A stretch of 64,000 nucleotides of DNA. It comes from a virus. This document shows positions 6,603-15,156 of the stretch, piece after piece (position 1 is the first letter of the stretch; each line of letters starts with the position of its first letter). Position numbers and translations under genes: made by a program. The DNA lies in the IMG/VR virus record IMGVR_UViG_3300021197_000245, positions 1-64,000 of that record, one strand, 5' to 3'. The notes under the pieces are model-generated. The model was not told the DNA's origin. It worked only from the letters and a program-made list of their open reading frames with translations, and did not search any database.

Positions 6603-8364
6603 AGATCAAATAAATTATGAAGATGACTTTACGGTTGAGGACGAGACCGCTTTATCTCGTTTAGAGGAACGGGACAGGGCCCCCGAAGTTAGTTCAGGGG
6701 ACATATACAAGACAGGTGCCTATGCGGGTATGATGTTACCGTCTGCGGGTATCGCAGACTACTTTGGACAATACCCTAATCCTGAAAAAGCAGGAACGCT
6801 TCTTCCTTCTTTTGATGAAAATGTGAACAAAGGTGAATACTTTAATGCGGCCATGCAGTTCTTAGGAGCTGCGGGAGATGCTTCGTATACAATACCTACA
6901 ATAGGGACTGTTACAGGCACAGGGTTAAAAGCGTTAGCTCTTGGAGGTAAGTTATCAAAAGTGCAACTATCTAAGTTAATGGATGGTATTGGTGCCTATA
7001 TGACTAAGACGAATGATCCGATGCTTGCCGTGTCAGGCGGTCCTGATCTTAACATGGGACCCTCGATTACAAAAATGGAAGGTCCTCCTTCTAGTGGAGG
7101 GTCTAACATTACGCAGGACTTAAATCTAGGTTCAGGGAGTTTATTCAGTCCTGAAGTCAAAAAGGGTCGTAAACTTTTGATTGTGTCTTGTAGCGCAGAT
7201 AAATGTCCAGATCCTGGAGATATGGAGGCTTTTGATCGTTATACAGGTGATATGTATAAAACTATTAAGAAAGCAGGGGTCCCAGAAGAGAATGTAGATT
7301 TAGCTATTATGTCGGCTAAGTATGGGCTTATAAGAAGAGACACAAAGATACCAAATTACAATGTAAAGATGAATAAGAAGATAGCAAAAAATCTTTTAAA
7401 TGATTCTGATCAGGTAAATCGTATTAAAAATACAATAGATGGTTATGATGAGGTTGTTGTAGAAGGTTCCAACTTATACAAGGGTGTGATCAAAGAGGCA
7501 GCTGGAGACGTTCCTTTAAGAGATTTTAAAATAGATTATGAGAAGAACTTACCAGAGGGTGAGCGCAGTAACTATGGTTCAGGTAGACAAAAGCAGTCTG
7601 TAGGAAATTTTCTAAGGTCTAATACTCCGCAAGAAGTATTTCATTACACTCCTGATGTAGAGTTAGGGTTTACAGTTTTTAATCCAGACAAAGCTTCTAA
7701 TGCTTTAGATGCTCTCGGTACACATGTTGGTACAAAAAAAGCTGCTTCGGATAGGTTTATGGCTTTAGAAGGTAAGGCTATAGCAAATAACTCACAGTTT
7801 GTAACTGGTAATGTTGGTAAAGATGAAGCAGGTAATTTTATTCGCCGTACCACTCGTGGAGGCACATATCCTTTAAAAGCTGATGTAAGTAAACCCTATA
7901 CCCCTGATAAGTTTTATGAAGGACAAGTAAGCGGAATTGGTCCTAGTAAAGAAGTTTGGGGTGAGTCAGATATTTATGGTCATCTTCTTGATGAATATAA
8001 TAAAAACCGTAGCACTAGATACACTATGAGATCTATGGTTGGAGACGAGCCCGACTTTCCTTTTAGTGACTTTCGTAAGTTTATTGGCGAGTTTAGACTA
8101 AAATTAGCTGAAGATGGTTTTACGCATTTGCCTTATTATAATGAAGTTGAAGATTATGGTTCTATCTCTTATGTTATGTTGACGGACAGACCTAAAGGTG
8201 GCAAAGCTGTCCTGAAGGGAAAGTTTGGTAAAAACGATCCGAGAGAAAGAACAAACCCAGACATTATGAAAGAGGATGGCGGTGTGGTATCTTTGAAAGA
8301 CAAAGCGGTCAACATGCACCGCGGCCCACGAGGCATTGAATATTATATGCAATCTGTGGTATAG
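6595..8364 (+). CDS. Polyvalent protein: DUF6884-like plus ADP-ribosyltransferase-like domains
   Basis: A 589-residue multidomain protein. After an acidic N-terminus comes a Gly/Ala-rich segment of the kind seen in phage head or ejection proteins (~45-115). Residues ~193-300 look like DUF6884/YaaA: LLIVSCSADKC, then DRYTG and IMSAKYGLI. Residues ~345-535 resemble polyvalent ART domains: VFHYTPD, LGTHVGTKKAASDRF and NEVEDYGSISYV. The C-terminus has a MHRGPRG tail. ATG 6595 is preferred over TTG 6586. The place between terL and portal is where some phages carry MuF-type proteins, so packaging into the head and delivery to the host cell is a reasonable inference. Enzymatic activity is not shown. 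Confidence 0.65.
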   Translation: MAKDQINYEDDFTVEDETALSRLEERDRAPEVSSGDIYKTGAYAGMMLPSAGIADYFGQYPNPEKAGTLLPSFDENVNKGEYFNAAMQFLGAAGDASYTIPTIGTVTGTGLKALALGGKLSKVQLSKLMDGIGAYMTKTNDPMLAVSGGPDLNMGPSITKMEGPPSSGGSNITQDLNLGSGSLFSPEVKKGRKLLIVSCSADKCPDPGDMEAFDRYTGDMYKTIKKAGVPEENVDLAIMSAKYGLIRRDTKIPNYNVKMNKKIAKNLLNDSDQVNRIKNTIDGYDEVVVEGSNLYKGVIKEAAGDVPLRDFKIDYEKNLPEGERSNYGSGRQKQSVGNFLRSNTPQEVFHYTPDVELGFTVFNPDKASNALDALGTHVGTKKAASDRFMALEGKAIANNSQFVTGNVGKDEAGNFIRRTTRGGTYPLKADVSKPYTPDKFYEGQVSGIGPSKEVWGESDIYGHLLDEYNKNRSTRYTMRSMVGDEPDFPFSDFRKFIGEFRLKLAEDGFTHLPYYNEVEDYGSISYVMLTDRPKGGKAVLKGKFGKNDPRERTNPDIMKEDGGVVSLKDKAVNMHRGPRGIEYYMQSVV

Positions 8365-8383
8365 TACCTGAAAGGAGAATTAC

Positions 8384-10804
8384 ATGGCAAGAGAACCAAT
8401 AGGCAGCATGATGGAAAATGTCCCATCTCAATTAGATGAGGATGAATTAGCTGCTGAAGTAGAAATAGAGATGCCTGACAGTCTTGACATGGGACCTATC
8501 CCAGAAGACGTGGAGATTATGGAAGAAGATGATGGAAGTGTTGTCGTTGATTTTGAGCCACGAGATCAACGAGGCACGACTGAAGACTTCTATGCCAACT
8601 TAGCTGAAGAGATGCCTGATGGTTTACTTGGAAAGATTGCGAGTGAGCTGACAGGTGAGTTTGACGAGAATAAGAGCGGTAGACAGGAGTGGGAAGATGC
8701 TTTCGCCAATGGTTTGGAATTACTTGGATTTAGCTACGAGGAGAGATCACAGCCCTTCAGAGGTGCGAGTGGGGTTACTCACCCGCTTTTGGCGGAATCG
8801 GCAACGCAGTTTCAAGCCCAAGCCTTCAATGAGTTGTTGCCTCCCACTGGACCCGTGCGAACTACCGTGCTTGGATCAAGCACTCCTGAAAAGGAAGACC
8901 AAGCCCAACGAGTAAAGGAGTTTATGAACTACTACATAACTTGTGTTATGGAAGAGTACACTCCTGAATTAGATCAGATGTTATTTTATTTACCGTTAGC
9001 GGGTAGTACGTTTAAGAAAGTTTATTATGATGAGAACTTAGAACGAGCTGTAAGTAAGTTTGTTCCAGCTGAGAATTTGATTGTACCTTACAACACCACG
9101 GATCTGGAAACTTGTCCTAATATTACTCAAGTTTTGAAACTGAGCTTAAATGATTTAAGAAAGCGGCAAGTTGCTGGTTTTTACAGGGACATTCCTGTTA
9201 TACCTGCACAGGGCGAATCGGGAGCCCTGAACGATGAGCTAGAAAGAATAGATGGAATGTATCCATCTCAGATAAATTATGACTGCACTTTATTAGAATG
9301 TCATGTTGATCTGGATCTTGAGGGTTATGAGGAGCTAGACGAGGACGGTGAGCCGACAGGCATAAAAGTTCCTTATATTGTCACTCTTTCTCAGGATAAT
9401 GGCCAAATTCTGTCGATTCGCAGGAATTTCAGGGAAGACGATGCAAAGAAGTCTAAGATACAATATTTTGTACATTACAAGTTTCTTCCGGGTTTTGGTT
9501 TCTATGGACTAGGACTAATACATACAATCGGTGGTTTATCGCGAACCGCGACTGCTGCACTAAGGCAGTTGATTGATGCAGGCACGTTATCGAACTTACC
9601 AGCAGGTTTCAAGGCCCGCGGCCTACGGATCAGGGATGATGACGAGCCCTTACAGCCGGGAGAGTTTAGGGATGTAGATGCTCCGGGTGGTGATATAAAA
9701 GCAAGTTTAATGTCATTGCCCTTCAAGGGACCCGATCAGACCTTAATGCAGTTACTAGGCTTTGTAGTTGATGCGGGACAACGATTCGCTACCATAACGG
9801 ACTTGAAAGTAGGCGATGGTAATCAACAGGCAGCTGTGGGCACGACTATAGCGATGTTGGAACAGGGCTCACGGGTCATGTCTGCGGTGCATAAGAGATT
9901 ACATTATGCGATGAAATTAGAGTTCAAGCTCTTATCTAAGGTGATGTCTGAGTTTTTACCGGACGAGTATCCTTACACAATAACGGGTGTTGATGGCAGT
10001 ATAAGAAGACAGGATTTTGATGACAGGGTAGATGTACTTCCTGTTTCTAATCCGAATGTATTCAGTCAGGCACAGAGGATATCTTTGGCTCAGACTAAGA
10101 TGCAGTTAGCTACGTCAGCTCCTGATATGCACAACATGTATGAAGTGTTTAGGGACATGTATGAGGCTTTGGGTGTCAGAGATATAGACCGGGTCTTGAA
10201 GAGAACACCAGAGCCGGAGGCTATACCAAAGGATCCTGCTCAGGAGAACATAGATGTTTTGGATCAGATTAAGCTTACTGTTTTTGAGGGTCAGTCTCAT
10301 GAAGCACATATAATGGCACACATGGTTTTTGGATCTACACCTCTTGTAGCTCAGTCTCCACAGATGGCGGTGGCGTTACAGAAGCACATAATGGAACACG
10401 TTAAGATTGGAGCTCGTGAAAGAGCAGCTGTTGACTTAATACAAATGGGAGGTGGTCAGGCTATATCTGAAGAACAGATGATTGATATGGAAGCGAAGAC
10501 CGCTCAATATGTTGCAGAAGGTATGTCTCAGTTAAAATCTCTAAGTGCTCAATTAAGTGGAGCTGGTCAGCCGGATCCTTTAGTACAGTTGAAAGAGAAA
10601 GAATTACAACTAAAGGCGCAAGCAGAACAGAATGATTCTCAGGTAGACAGGGCTAAACTAGGGCTTGAAGAGAAGAAGGTCGAGCAGAGAAGCGAGCAGT
10701 TTGATAAGCGAATACAGAGCTCTGAGAGTATAGCTAAGGCTAGAATTGATTCGTCTATGCAACGTGAATTATTAAAACAACAAAACAACCAAGGAGGTCA
10801 GTGA
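8384..10804 (+). CDS. Portal protein, P22-like
   Basis: An 806-residue portal that would form the dodecameric head vertex through which DNA enters and leaves. The N-terminal ~60 residues are acidic. The core includes RGASGVTHPLLAESATQFQAQ and GFGFYGLGLIHTIGG segments typical of podovirus portals. The C-terminal ~130 residues are Gln/Lys/Glu-rich and helical (KEKELQLKAQAEQ), as in the P22 barrel. The start has AAAGGAG 7 bases upstream. The stop overlaps the next ATG (TGATG). Confidence 0.92.
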   Translation: MAREPIGSMMENVPSQLDEDELAAEVEIEMPDSLDMGPIPEDVEIMEEDDGSVVVDFEPRDQRGTTEDFYANLAEEMPDGLLGKIASELTGEFDENKSGRQEWEDAFANGLELLGFSYEERSQPFRGASGVTHPLLAESATQFQAQAFNELLPPTGPVRTTVLGSSTPEKEDQAQRVKEFMNYYITCVMEEYTPELDQMLFYLPLAGSTFKKVYYDENLERAVSKFVPAENLIVPYNTTDLETCPNITQVLKLSLNDLRKRQVAGFYRDIPVIPAQGESGALNDELERIDGMYPSQINYDCTLLECHVDLDLEGYEELDEDGEPTGIKVPYIVTLSQDNGQILSIRRNFREDDAKKSKIQYFVHYKFLPGFGFYGLGLIHTIGGLSRTATAALRQLIDAGTLSNLPAGFKARGLRIRDDDEPLQPGEFRDVDAPGGDIKASLMSLPFKGPDQTLMQLLGFVVDAGQRFATITDLKVGDGNQQAAVGTTIAMLEQGSRVMSAVHKRLHYAMKLEFKLLSKVMSEFLPDEYPYTITGVDGSIRRQDFDDRVDVLPVSNPNVFSQAQRISLAQTKMQLATSAPDMHNMYEVFRDMYEALGVRDIDRVLKRTPEPEAIPKDPAQENIDVLDQIKLTVFEGQSHEAHIMAHMVFGSTPLVAQSPQMAVALQKHIMEHVKIGARERAAVDLIQMGGGQAISEEQMIDMEAKTAQYVAEGMSQLKSLSAQLSGAGQPDPLVQLKEKELQLKAQAEQNDSQVDRAKLGLEEKKVEQRSEQFDKRIQSSESIAKARIDSSMQRELLKQQNNQGGQ

Positions 10805-10980
10805 TGGCAAAAAAAGGAAACGGCACAAGCGTGGTTAATTTAGGGGCAGGTGGTTTAAAGGATCTGACCAAAAGAATAATTGGTGCAAAGATTGGATCTG
10901 ATTTAAGTGGAGGCTCAATAACGGGCTCTGCTATGGGAGCAAAATTAATTTTAGGGAAAAACGGAAAGAAAGGCAAATAG
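10804..10980 (+). CDS. Small basic Gly-rich protein, 58 aa
   Basis: A 58-codon frame begins in the TGATG junction at the portal stop, with AAGGAGG just upstream. The product is basic and Gly/Ala-rich (MAKKGNGTSVVNLGAGG, ending GKNGKKGK) with a possible amphipathic helix. It is probably a virion-associated small protein by position. No family is recognised. Confidence 0.65.
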   Translation: MAKKGNGTSVVNLGAGGLKDLTKRIIGAKIGSDLSGGSITGSAMGAKLILGKNGKKGK

Positions 10981-10982
10981 CT

Positions 10983-11177
10983 ATGGCTAAAGCAGGTGAT
11001 AAAAGAAGTGAGAAGGAACTAAGAAAAGAATTTTTTGATGGTCCTGCCTCAGATTCTATGAGCTTTGAGCAGTTTTTAATAAGAGAAGGTCACGGAGATA
11101 AAGTAAAACCTGTTAAAATGGCGGATGGTGGGGAGGTTTTTGCTCCTAATTCTGACTATTACAAGGATCTTCTTTAG
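10983..11177 (+). CDS. Hypothetical protein, 64 aa
   Basis: A 64-residue charged protein starting two bases after the previous stop. It ends with a MADGGEVFAPNSDYYKDLL segment; short MADGGEV-type patches are common in small proteins of marine phages. The function is unknown. Confidence 0.65.
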   Translation: MAKAGDKRSEKELRKEFFDGPASDSMSFEQFLIREGHGDKVKPVKMADGGEVFAPNSDYYKDLL

Positions 11178-11179
11178 AG

Positions 11180-11377
11180 GTGACCGCATTTCTTTTGGCA
11201 TGTACTTTAAATGGAATAGCCACGGGTGGTATTCACTTTGAAGATGTCAATATCTGCATAGGTTTTAAAGACAAACTAAACAATCAATCTTTTATGAAAG
11301 ACAATACGCCGCAAAGATATGAATGTATGTGTAAGTTAGTGCCTTTCGTAGACAAAGAGAAAGTGAGGGTTTACTAA
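11180..11377 (+). CDS. Small secreted or membrane-anchored Cys protein, 65 aa
   Basis: The frame starts with GTG at 11180 in a TAGAGGTG context and encodes 65 residues: a short hydrophobic N-terminus (TAFLLACTLNGIA) that could be an export or lipoprotein-like signal, then a hydrophilic part with four Cys. Its placement before small membrane proteins and a holin parallels the Cys-containing gene at 29128, so both probably belong to lysis cassettes. There is no clear homology beyond this pattern. The start codon is uncertain. Confidence 0.55.
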   Translation: MTAFLLACTLNGIATGGIHFEDVNICIGFKDKLNNQSFMKDNTPQRYECMCKLVPFVDKEKVRVY

Positions 11378-11586
11378 TGACAGAAGAAAAAAAGAAATTA
11401 ATAAATTTAGACATTGGTCAAAACAGTTTTGAATTATCCTTGAGAATATTAGGGAATGAATTTGTTGCAATAAAAATTGGTTCTACTAACTTTAGCGGCA
11501 AACTAATAGCTGGTGGTATTTTATTATTATTTTTTACCTTAGTTTTGTTAGAAGGCTTTGGTTTAAATGAGGTGTTGAAACAATGA
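11377..11586 (+). CDS. Single-pass membrane protein, 69 aa
   Basis: A 69-residue protein with a hydrophilic N-terminal ~42 residues and one strong transmembrane helix (GKLIAGGILLLFFTLVLLEG). The start overlaps the previous stop (TAATG) and the stop overlaps the next ATG. It is likely part of the first lysis-like cassette, with the membrane helix near the C-terminus. Confidence 0.65.
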   Translation: MTEEKKKLINLDIGQNSFELSLRILGNEFVAIKIGSTNFSGKLIAGGILLLFFTLVLLEGFGLNEVLKQ

Positions 11587-11819
11587 ATGTAGAGACTTTT
11601 CTGAGGTGGAAAATCCTCCCAAGGTTAATGATGCTCGCCAGTACAGTTATGTCTTGGAGATGTGCTGAATGGTTTATGGAATTGGATTCTCCTACTGCCG
11701 CTCAGTCAGCTTTTGTATCTGTGGTTATGGGTGTAATGACAGGTGTGTTTGGTATATGGATGGGTCACGAACATAAAGGAGATAATAATGTTAACAGCAT
11801 TGATAGGACCGGTAAGTAA
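11583..11819 (+). CDS. Two-helix membrane protein, holin-like, 78 aa
   Basis: A 78-residue protein starting ETFLRWKILPRLMML, with two hydrophobic helices (~12-32 and ~40-60) separated by a polar turn and followed by a polar tail. Similar MNWETFLRWKILPR proteins occur in marine phages next to lysis genes; the role is unproven. The 3' end overlaps the holin start at 11788 by 32 nt in another frame. Confidence 0.65.
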   Translation: MNVETFLRWKILPRLMMLASTVMSWRCAEWFMELDSPTAAQSAFVSVVMGVMTGVFGIWMGHEHKGDNNVNSIDRTGK

Positions 11820-12183
11820 TTTACTTGGTAAGTTTATAGAAGACAAAGACATGAAGAATAAGTTGGCACATGAGGTGGCAACTATGGCAGAGAATCATGC
11901 ACAGGAACTAGCTAAAGGTCAGCTAGATATAAACAAAGCAGAAGCTCAACACAAGTCAATCTTTGTGGCGGGCTGGCGACCCTTTATCGGTTGGACTTGT
12001 GGTGTAGCACTGTGTTGGCATTTTGTCTTAGCACCTGTTACTATGTTTGTGTGTGCATATTTGTCTGTGCAAATACCCGAATTGCCAACTTTTGATATGG
12101 GTTCACTTATGACAGTTTTGATGGGAATGCTCGGATTGGGCGGTTTGAGGACATATGAAAAGCAAAAGGGTTTAACCAAATGA
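11788..12183 (+). CDS. GTA-type 3TM holin, copy 1
   Basis: A 131-residue protein of the gene-transfer-agent 3TM holin type, recognised by FVAGWRPFIGWTCG (~58-71) and hydrophobic segments at ~63-90 and ~105-120. It would form lesions in the inner membrane to release or activate the endolysin. The ATG at 11788 is chosen because it follows AAAGGAG and matches the start of the second copy (29459); the frame is open upstream to 11743. Protein copy 2 differs at only nine positions. No lysozyme gene follows this copy. Confidence 0.85.
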   Translation: MLTALIGPVSNLLGKFIEDKDMKNKLAHEVATMAENHAQELAKGQLDINKAEAQHKSIFVAGWRPFIGWTCGVALCWHFVLAPVTMFVCAYLSVQIPELPTFDMGSLMTVLMGMLGLGGLRTYEKQKGLTK

Positions 12184-12193
12184 AAATGAAGAT

Positions 12194-12295
12194 ATGATTC
12201 GTTTAAACTTAGAATTGTCAAAGTTTTTTTGTAAAATAGGTAATTATTTTTATAGAAAACATGTTACGGGGTTGAGACGTGTCCAAGGACGTTGA
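12194..12295 (+). CDS. Small basic protein downstream of holin, copy 1, 33 aa
   Basis: A 33-codon frame. It is supported by a paralogue in the same position after the second holin (29851-29952): both contain SKFF-x-KIGNYFY, a later HV and a C-terminal QGR. Conservation of a 33-residue frame in two copies argues that it is real. It is aromatic and basic, and possibly membrane-associated. The function is unknown. Confidence 0.65.
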   Translation: MIRLNLELSKFFCKIGNYFYRKHVTGLRRVQGR

Positions 12296-12314
12296 ACTTT
12301 GTTATATTCACAAG

Positions 12315-12440
12315 ATGGCTCTTCAAGAAAATATTGTTGAAGAACCGGTGCCTTTTGCAGGAATTATAAAATTTGTTGAATATAGATGTCCCTTGTGTCA
12401 GACTACGTTAGATGATATAGAAAGATATACGATAGAATAA
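12315..12440 (+). CDS. Tiny CPLC-motif protein, 41 aa
   Basis: A 41-codon frame encoding an acidic peptide with a single CPLC motif (RCPLCQTTLDD), resembling half of a zinc ribbon. It fills the gap between the holin cassette and the next gene. There is no good ribosome binding site, so confidence is limited. Confidence 0.4.
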   Translation: MALQENIVEEPVPFAGIIKFVEYRCPLCQTTLDDIERYTIE

Positions 12441-12463
12441 GAAGATATTAGGTTTTTATATAA

Positions 12464-12661
12464 ATGAATGAGATTTATCTTGCACAAGCTGTATTTAGGC
12501 TTATAAAAGAAAGAAGAGAACTTATTCGTGAGACGTTAGAATTTGATAATGTAAAAGATATGATGCATTACAAGGGTCTCATGGGAGAGTTAAAGTCTTT
12601 AGATTTTTTAGATAGTGAAATAAAAAATCTTTTAGAGAAGCAAGAACAAGAGGAAGTTTAA
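12464..12661 (+). CDS. Small helical protein, 65 aa
   Basis: A 65-residue, strongly charged, all-helical protein (FRLIKERRELIRETL, then MHYKGLMGELKSLDFL). Similar short proteins occur in head modules of marine phages. It directly abuts the GroES gene. The role is unknown; a coiled-coil assembly factor is possible. Confidence 0.65.
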   Translation: MNEIYLAQAVFRLIKERRELIRETLEFDNVKDMMHYKGLMGELKSLDFLDSEIKNLLEKQEQEEV

Positions 12662-13081
12662 ATGGAAACATCGGCAACAGAATTAAATGGGGCTTATGTA
12701 GACCCAAAAGACAGAGTTTTAGACCCTAATTTAATAGAACAAAGTTTAATAGAAAGAATGCCTCAACCTACGGGTTGGAGAATACTTATTTTACCTTACA
12801 GAGGTAAAGGTAAAACCGAAGGTGGTATTTTATTACCAGATAAACTAGTAGAAGAAGGACAAGTTTCTACCCAAGTTGGTTATGTATTAAAAGTAGGATC
12901 ATTAGCGTATAAGGACACAGAAAAATTTCCAGCAGGTCCTTGGTGCGCGGAAAAAGATTGGGTAATGTTTGCCCGATATGCGGGATCTCGGTTTAAAATA
13001 GATGGCGGAGAAGTCAGAATTTTGAATGATGACGAGATTTTAGCAAAAATTATGGACCCTGAAGACATTTTACATTATTAA
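12662..13081 (+). CDS. GroES-like co-chaperonin
   Basis: A 139-residue protein with a Cpn10 fold: PTGWRILILPYRGKGKTEGG (37-56; the mobile-loop region follows), GQVSTQVGYVLKVG and a C-terminal FKIDGGEVRILNDDEILA strand pair. It should cap host GroEL, probably to help fold the capsid protein, as T4 gp31 does. The N-terminal ~35 residues are an extension compared with ~97-residue bacterial GroES, and there is an insertion around EKFPAGPWCAEKDW. It lies immediately before scaffold and capsid genes. Confidence 0.85.
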   Translation: METSATELNGAYVDPKDRVLDPNLIEQSLIERMPQPTGWRILILPYRGKGKTEGGILLPDKLVEEGQVSTQVGYVLKVGSLAYKDTEKFPAGPWCAEKDWVMFARYAGSRFKIDGGEVRILNDDEILAKIMDPEDILHY

Positions 13082-13090
13082 GAGGTAGAT

Positions 13091-13990
13091 ATGAGCGGAA
13101 AAGAAGCACAAGCAGAGTTAGACTTAGATTTAGGAGAAGAAGAAGGTCCTGATGTTGAAGTCACGGTTGAAAGTTCTACTGAAGACCAGCCGTCTGCAGA
13201 AGTTGATTCGGGGTTTGAGACTCAAGATTCTGAAGATGAGTTCAAAAAAAGTGAGAATCAAACTCAAAAGAGAATTAATCGACTTACAAAAAAGATGCGG
13301 GAAGCTGAAAAGAATGCTGAAGAAGCTACTAGGTTTGCGCAGTTAAAAGCTAAAGAAAACCAAGAACTAGCTCAAAGATTAAATCAAATGGATAACAACT
13401 ACGTTGATCAATATAGTGGTCGCGTAGAATCAGAATTAGCTCAGACAGAGTCAGCTTTGAGAAGTGCTATGGAAATTGGTGACACTGAAGCTGCTGTAGC
13501 TGCTCAGAGAAAAATGACACAGCTGGCTGTAGACGCCGATAGAGCGGCTCAGGCTAAGTTAGCTAACGAGAGAAGACAAAAGGTGGCTGCAGAACGTCCT
13601 GTTCCTCAGCAAACAGTAGCTCAACCTGCTCCAAGACCGGACCCTAAAGCAGAGAATTGGGCACAAAAGAATGATTGGTTTGGCGAAGATAGCGCCATGA
13701 CATATGCGGCATTTGGTATTCATAAAGAACTTGTTGAGTCGGAAGGTATTGACCCGAAGAGCGATGAGTACTATGATACATTAGATAGACGTATGAAGGA
13801 AGAGTTTCCTCATAAGTTTAAAGATGGATCTCAGAGCAAGCGACCCGCCCAGACGGTTGCTTCTGTTAATAGATCCTCGGGAACTGGGCGCAGTAGTGGG
13901 AACAAGGTTAGATTAACTCAAAGACAAGTCGCTATGGCGAAAAAACTTGGAGTAAGTCTAGAACAATACGCAAAATACGTTAAGGAGTAA
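13091..13990 (+). CDS. Scaffolding protein (putative)
   Basis: A 299-residue protein with the usual scaffold make-up: a very acidic N-terminus (~1-50), a long Lys/Glu/Ala/Gln coiled coil (~55-170), a Pro/Gln linker (QQTVAQPAPRPDP) and a basic C-terminus. It sits upstream of the capsid gene with GroES before it. The function is inferred from composition and position. The start ATG follows AGAGGT. Confidence 0.75.
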   Translation: MSGKEAQAELDLDLGEEEGPDVEVTVESSTEDQPSAEVDSGFETQDSEDEFKKSENQTQKRINRLTKKMREAEKNAEEATRFAQLKAKENQELAQRLNQMDNNYVDQYSGRVESELAQTESALRSAMEIGDTEAAVAAQRKMTQLAVDADRAAQAKLANERRQKVAAERPVPQQTVAQPAPRPDPKAENWAQKNDWFGEDSAMTYAAFGIHKELVESEGIDPKSDEYYDTLDRRMKEEFPHKFKDGSQSKRPAQTVASVNRSSGTGRSSGNKVRLTQRQVAMAKKLGVSLEQYAKYVKE

Positions 13991-13993
13991 AAA

Positions 13994-14482
13994 ATGGCAC
14001 AACAAGACGATATGTTTGAAGGTTCTATTAAACGAACTCCTCGCGCAACACAGACAAGGGAGAAGGCGGCAGCGCGTAAGCCGTGGGCTCCACCATCCAT
14101 GCTGGATGCACCACCCGCACCAGATGGCTTTAAACATCGATGGGTAAGAGCAGAAACTCGTGGTTTTAATGACACCAAGAATGTTTCCGCAAAACTTAGA
14201 GAAGGTTGGGAGCTCGTGAGAGCAGACGAATACCCCGATTTTGAAGCCCCTATAGTAGATTCGGGTAAATATGAAGGTGTTTTCGGAGTAGGTGGGTTAG
14301 TTTTAGCTCGCATGCCTGTTGAGACTATTGCAGAAAGAACAGCTTATTTTAATCAAAGAAAAGCTGATCAGATGCAAGCAGTAGATTCAGATATGATGAG
14401 GGAAAACGCACATTCAACTATGACGATCAATCGACCAGATCGTCAATCTCGTGTAACCTTTGGCGGTCCTAAAAAACAATAG
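13994..14482 (+). CDS. Head-module hypothetical protein, 162 aa
   Basis: A 162-residue protein of unknown function with a basic, Pro-rich N-terminus (KPWAPPSMLDAPP), then HRWVRAETRGFNDTKNVS and a helical C-terminus. Proteins with the HRWVR-x-E-x-RG-x-DDT-like pattern are common between scaffold and capsid genes in marine podoviruses. It is probably an assembly factor or minor head protein. Confidence 0.7.
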   Translation: MAQQDDMFEGSIKRTPRATQTREKAAARKPWAPPSMLDAPPAPDGFKHRWVRAETRGFNDTKNVSAKLREGWELVRADEYPDFEAPIVDSGKYEGVFGVGGLVLARMPVETIAERTAYFNQRKADQMQAVDSDMMRENAHSTMTINRPDRQSRVTFGGPKKQ

Positions 14483-14509
14483 GATGGCCCCATTATTGGA
14501 GTAAAATAA

Positions 14510-15142
14510 ATGGCAAATAATCTAACAGCTGGTTATGGTCTTCGTCCGATAGGAAAGGTAGGTGGCAATCCAAATAATAACGCCACAACTCAGTATGAGA
14601 TTGCAAACAATTATACAACAGCTATATACAATGGCGGGATCGTATGTCCTGCTTCATCAGGAACTATTATTATTTCTGATCAAGCGATATCTCCTTTAGG
14701 TGTATTAGCAGGCGTAGAGTTTGTTGACTCTGTTACTGGTAAAACTACTTTTAAAAACTATTGGCCGGGATCAAACGCAGTAAGTGTGGACACAGACTTT
14801 CCTGTGAAAGCATTCGTCTATGACGATCCTTTTCAACTTTATGCTGTAGTTGCAGATGGTACAAACACTAATAGAGCAACAGCTCTTGCGGATGTTTTTG
14901 TCAACTGTGACATGGCAAGTGTAAACAACGGTAGCACAGCTACTGGTAGGTCTAGCGATATGCTAGATATCAGTACAGCCGCTACAACTAATACACTTGA
15001 TGTAAGGATTGTTGGTCTTTACGAAGATGCAGCAAACGCAGATTATTCTGCGGTTGGTCATCAATACATAGTAAGACTAAACGGTCACTATAATCTTAAC
15101 ACAAGTGCGGCGGTTGGTACCTTCGCTACAACAGGTATATAG
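14510..15142 (+). CDS. Putative capsid decoration or head protein, 210 aa
   Basis: A 210-residue Ala/Thr/Asn-rich, beta-rich protein starting MANNLTAGYGLRPIG, just upstream of the capsid gene. It has no membrane segment or coiled coil. The composition and position fit a capsid-decorating or co-assembled virion protein. From memory, this MANNLT-x-GYGLRP-type protein is widespread in marine podovirus head modules. The exact role is unknown. Confidence 0.7.
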   Translation: MANNLTAGYGLRPIGKVGGNPNNNATTQYEIANNYTTAIYNGGIVCPASSGTIIISDQAISPLGVLAGVEFVDSVTGKTTFKNYWPGSNAVSVDTDFPVKAFVYDDPFQLYAVVADGTNTNRATALADVFVNCDMASVNNGSTATGRSSDMLDISTAATTNTLDVRIVGLYEDAANADYSAVGHQYIVRLNGHYNLNTSAAVGTFATTGI

Positions 15143-15156
15143 GGAGGGTTTAAACA

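Noticed and set aside
13918-14313. A 131-codon minus-strand frame
   Set aside because: It lies wholly opposite the scaffold end and the 13994 gene, which have good ribosome binding sites and operon context.
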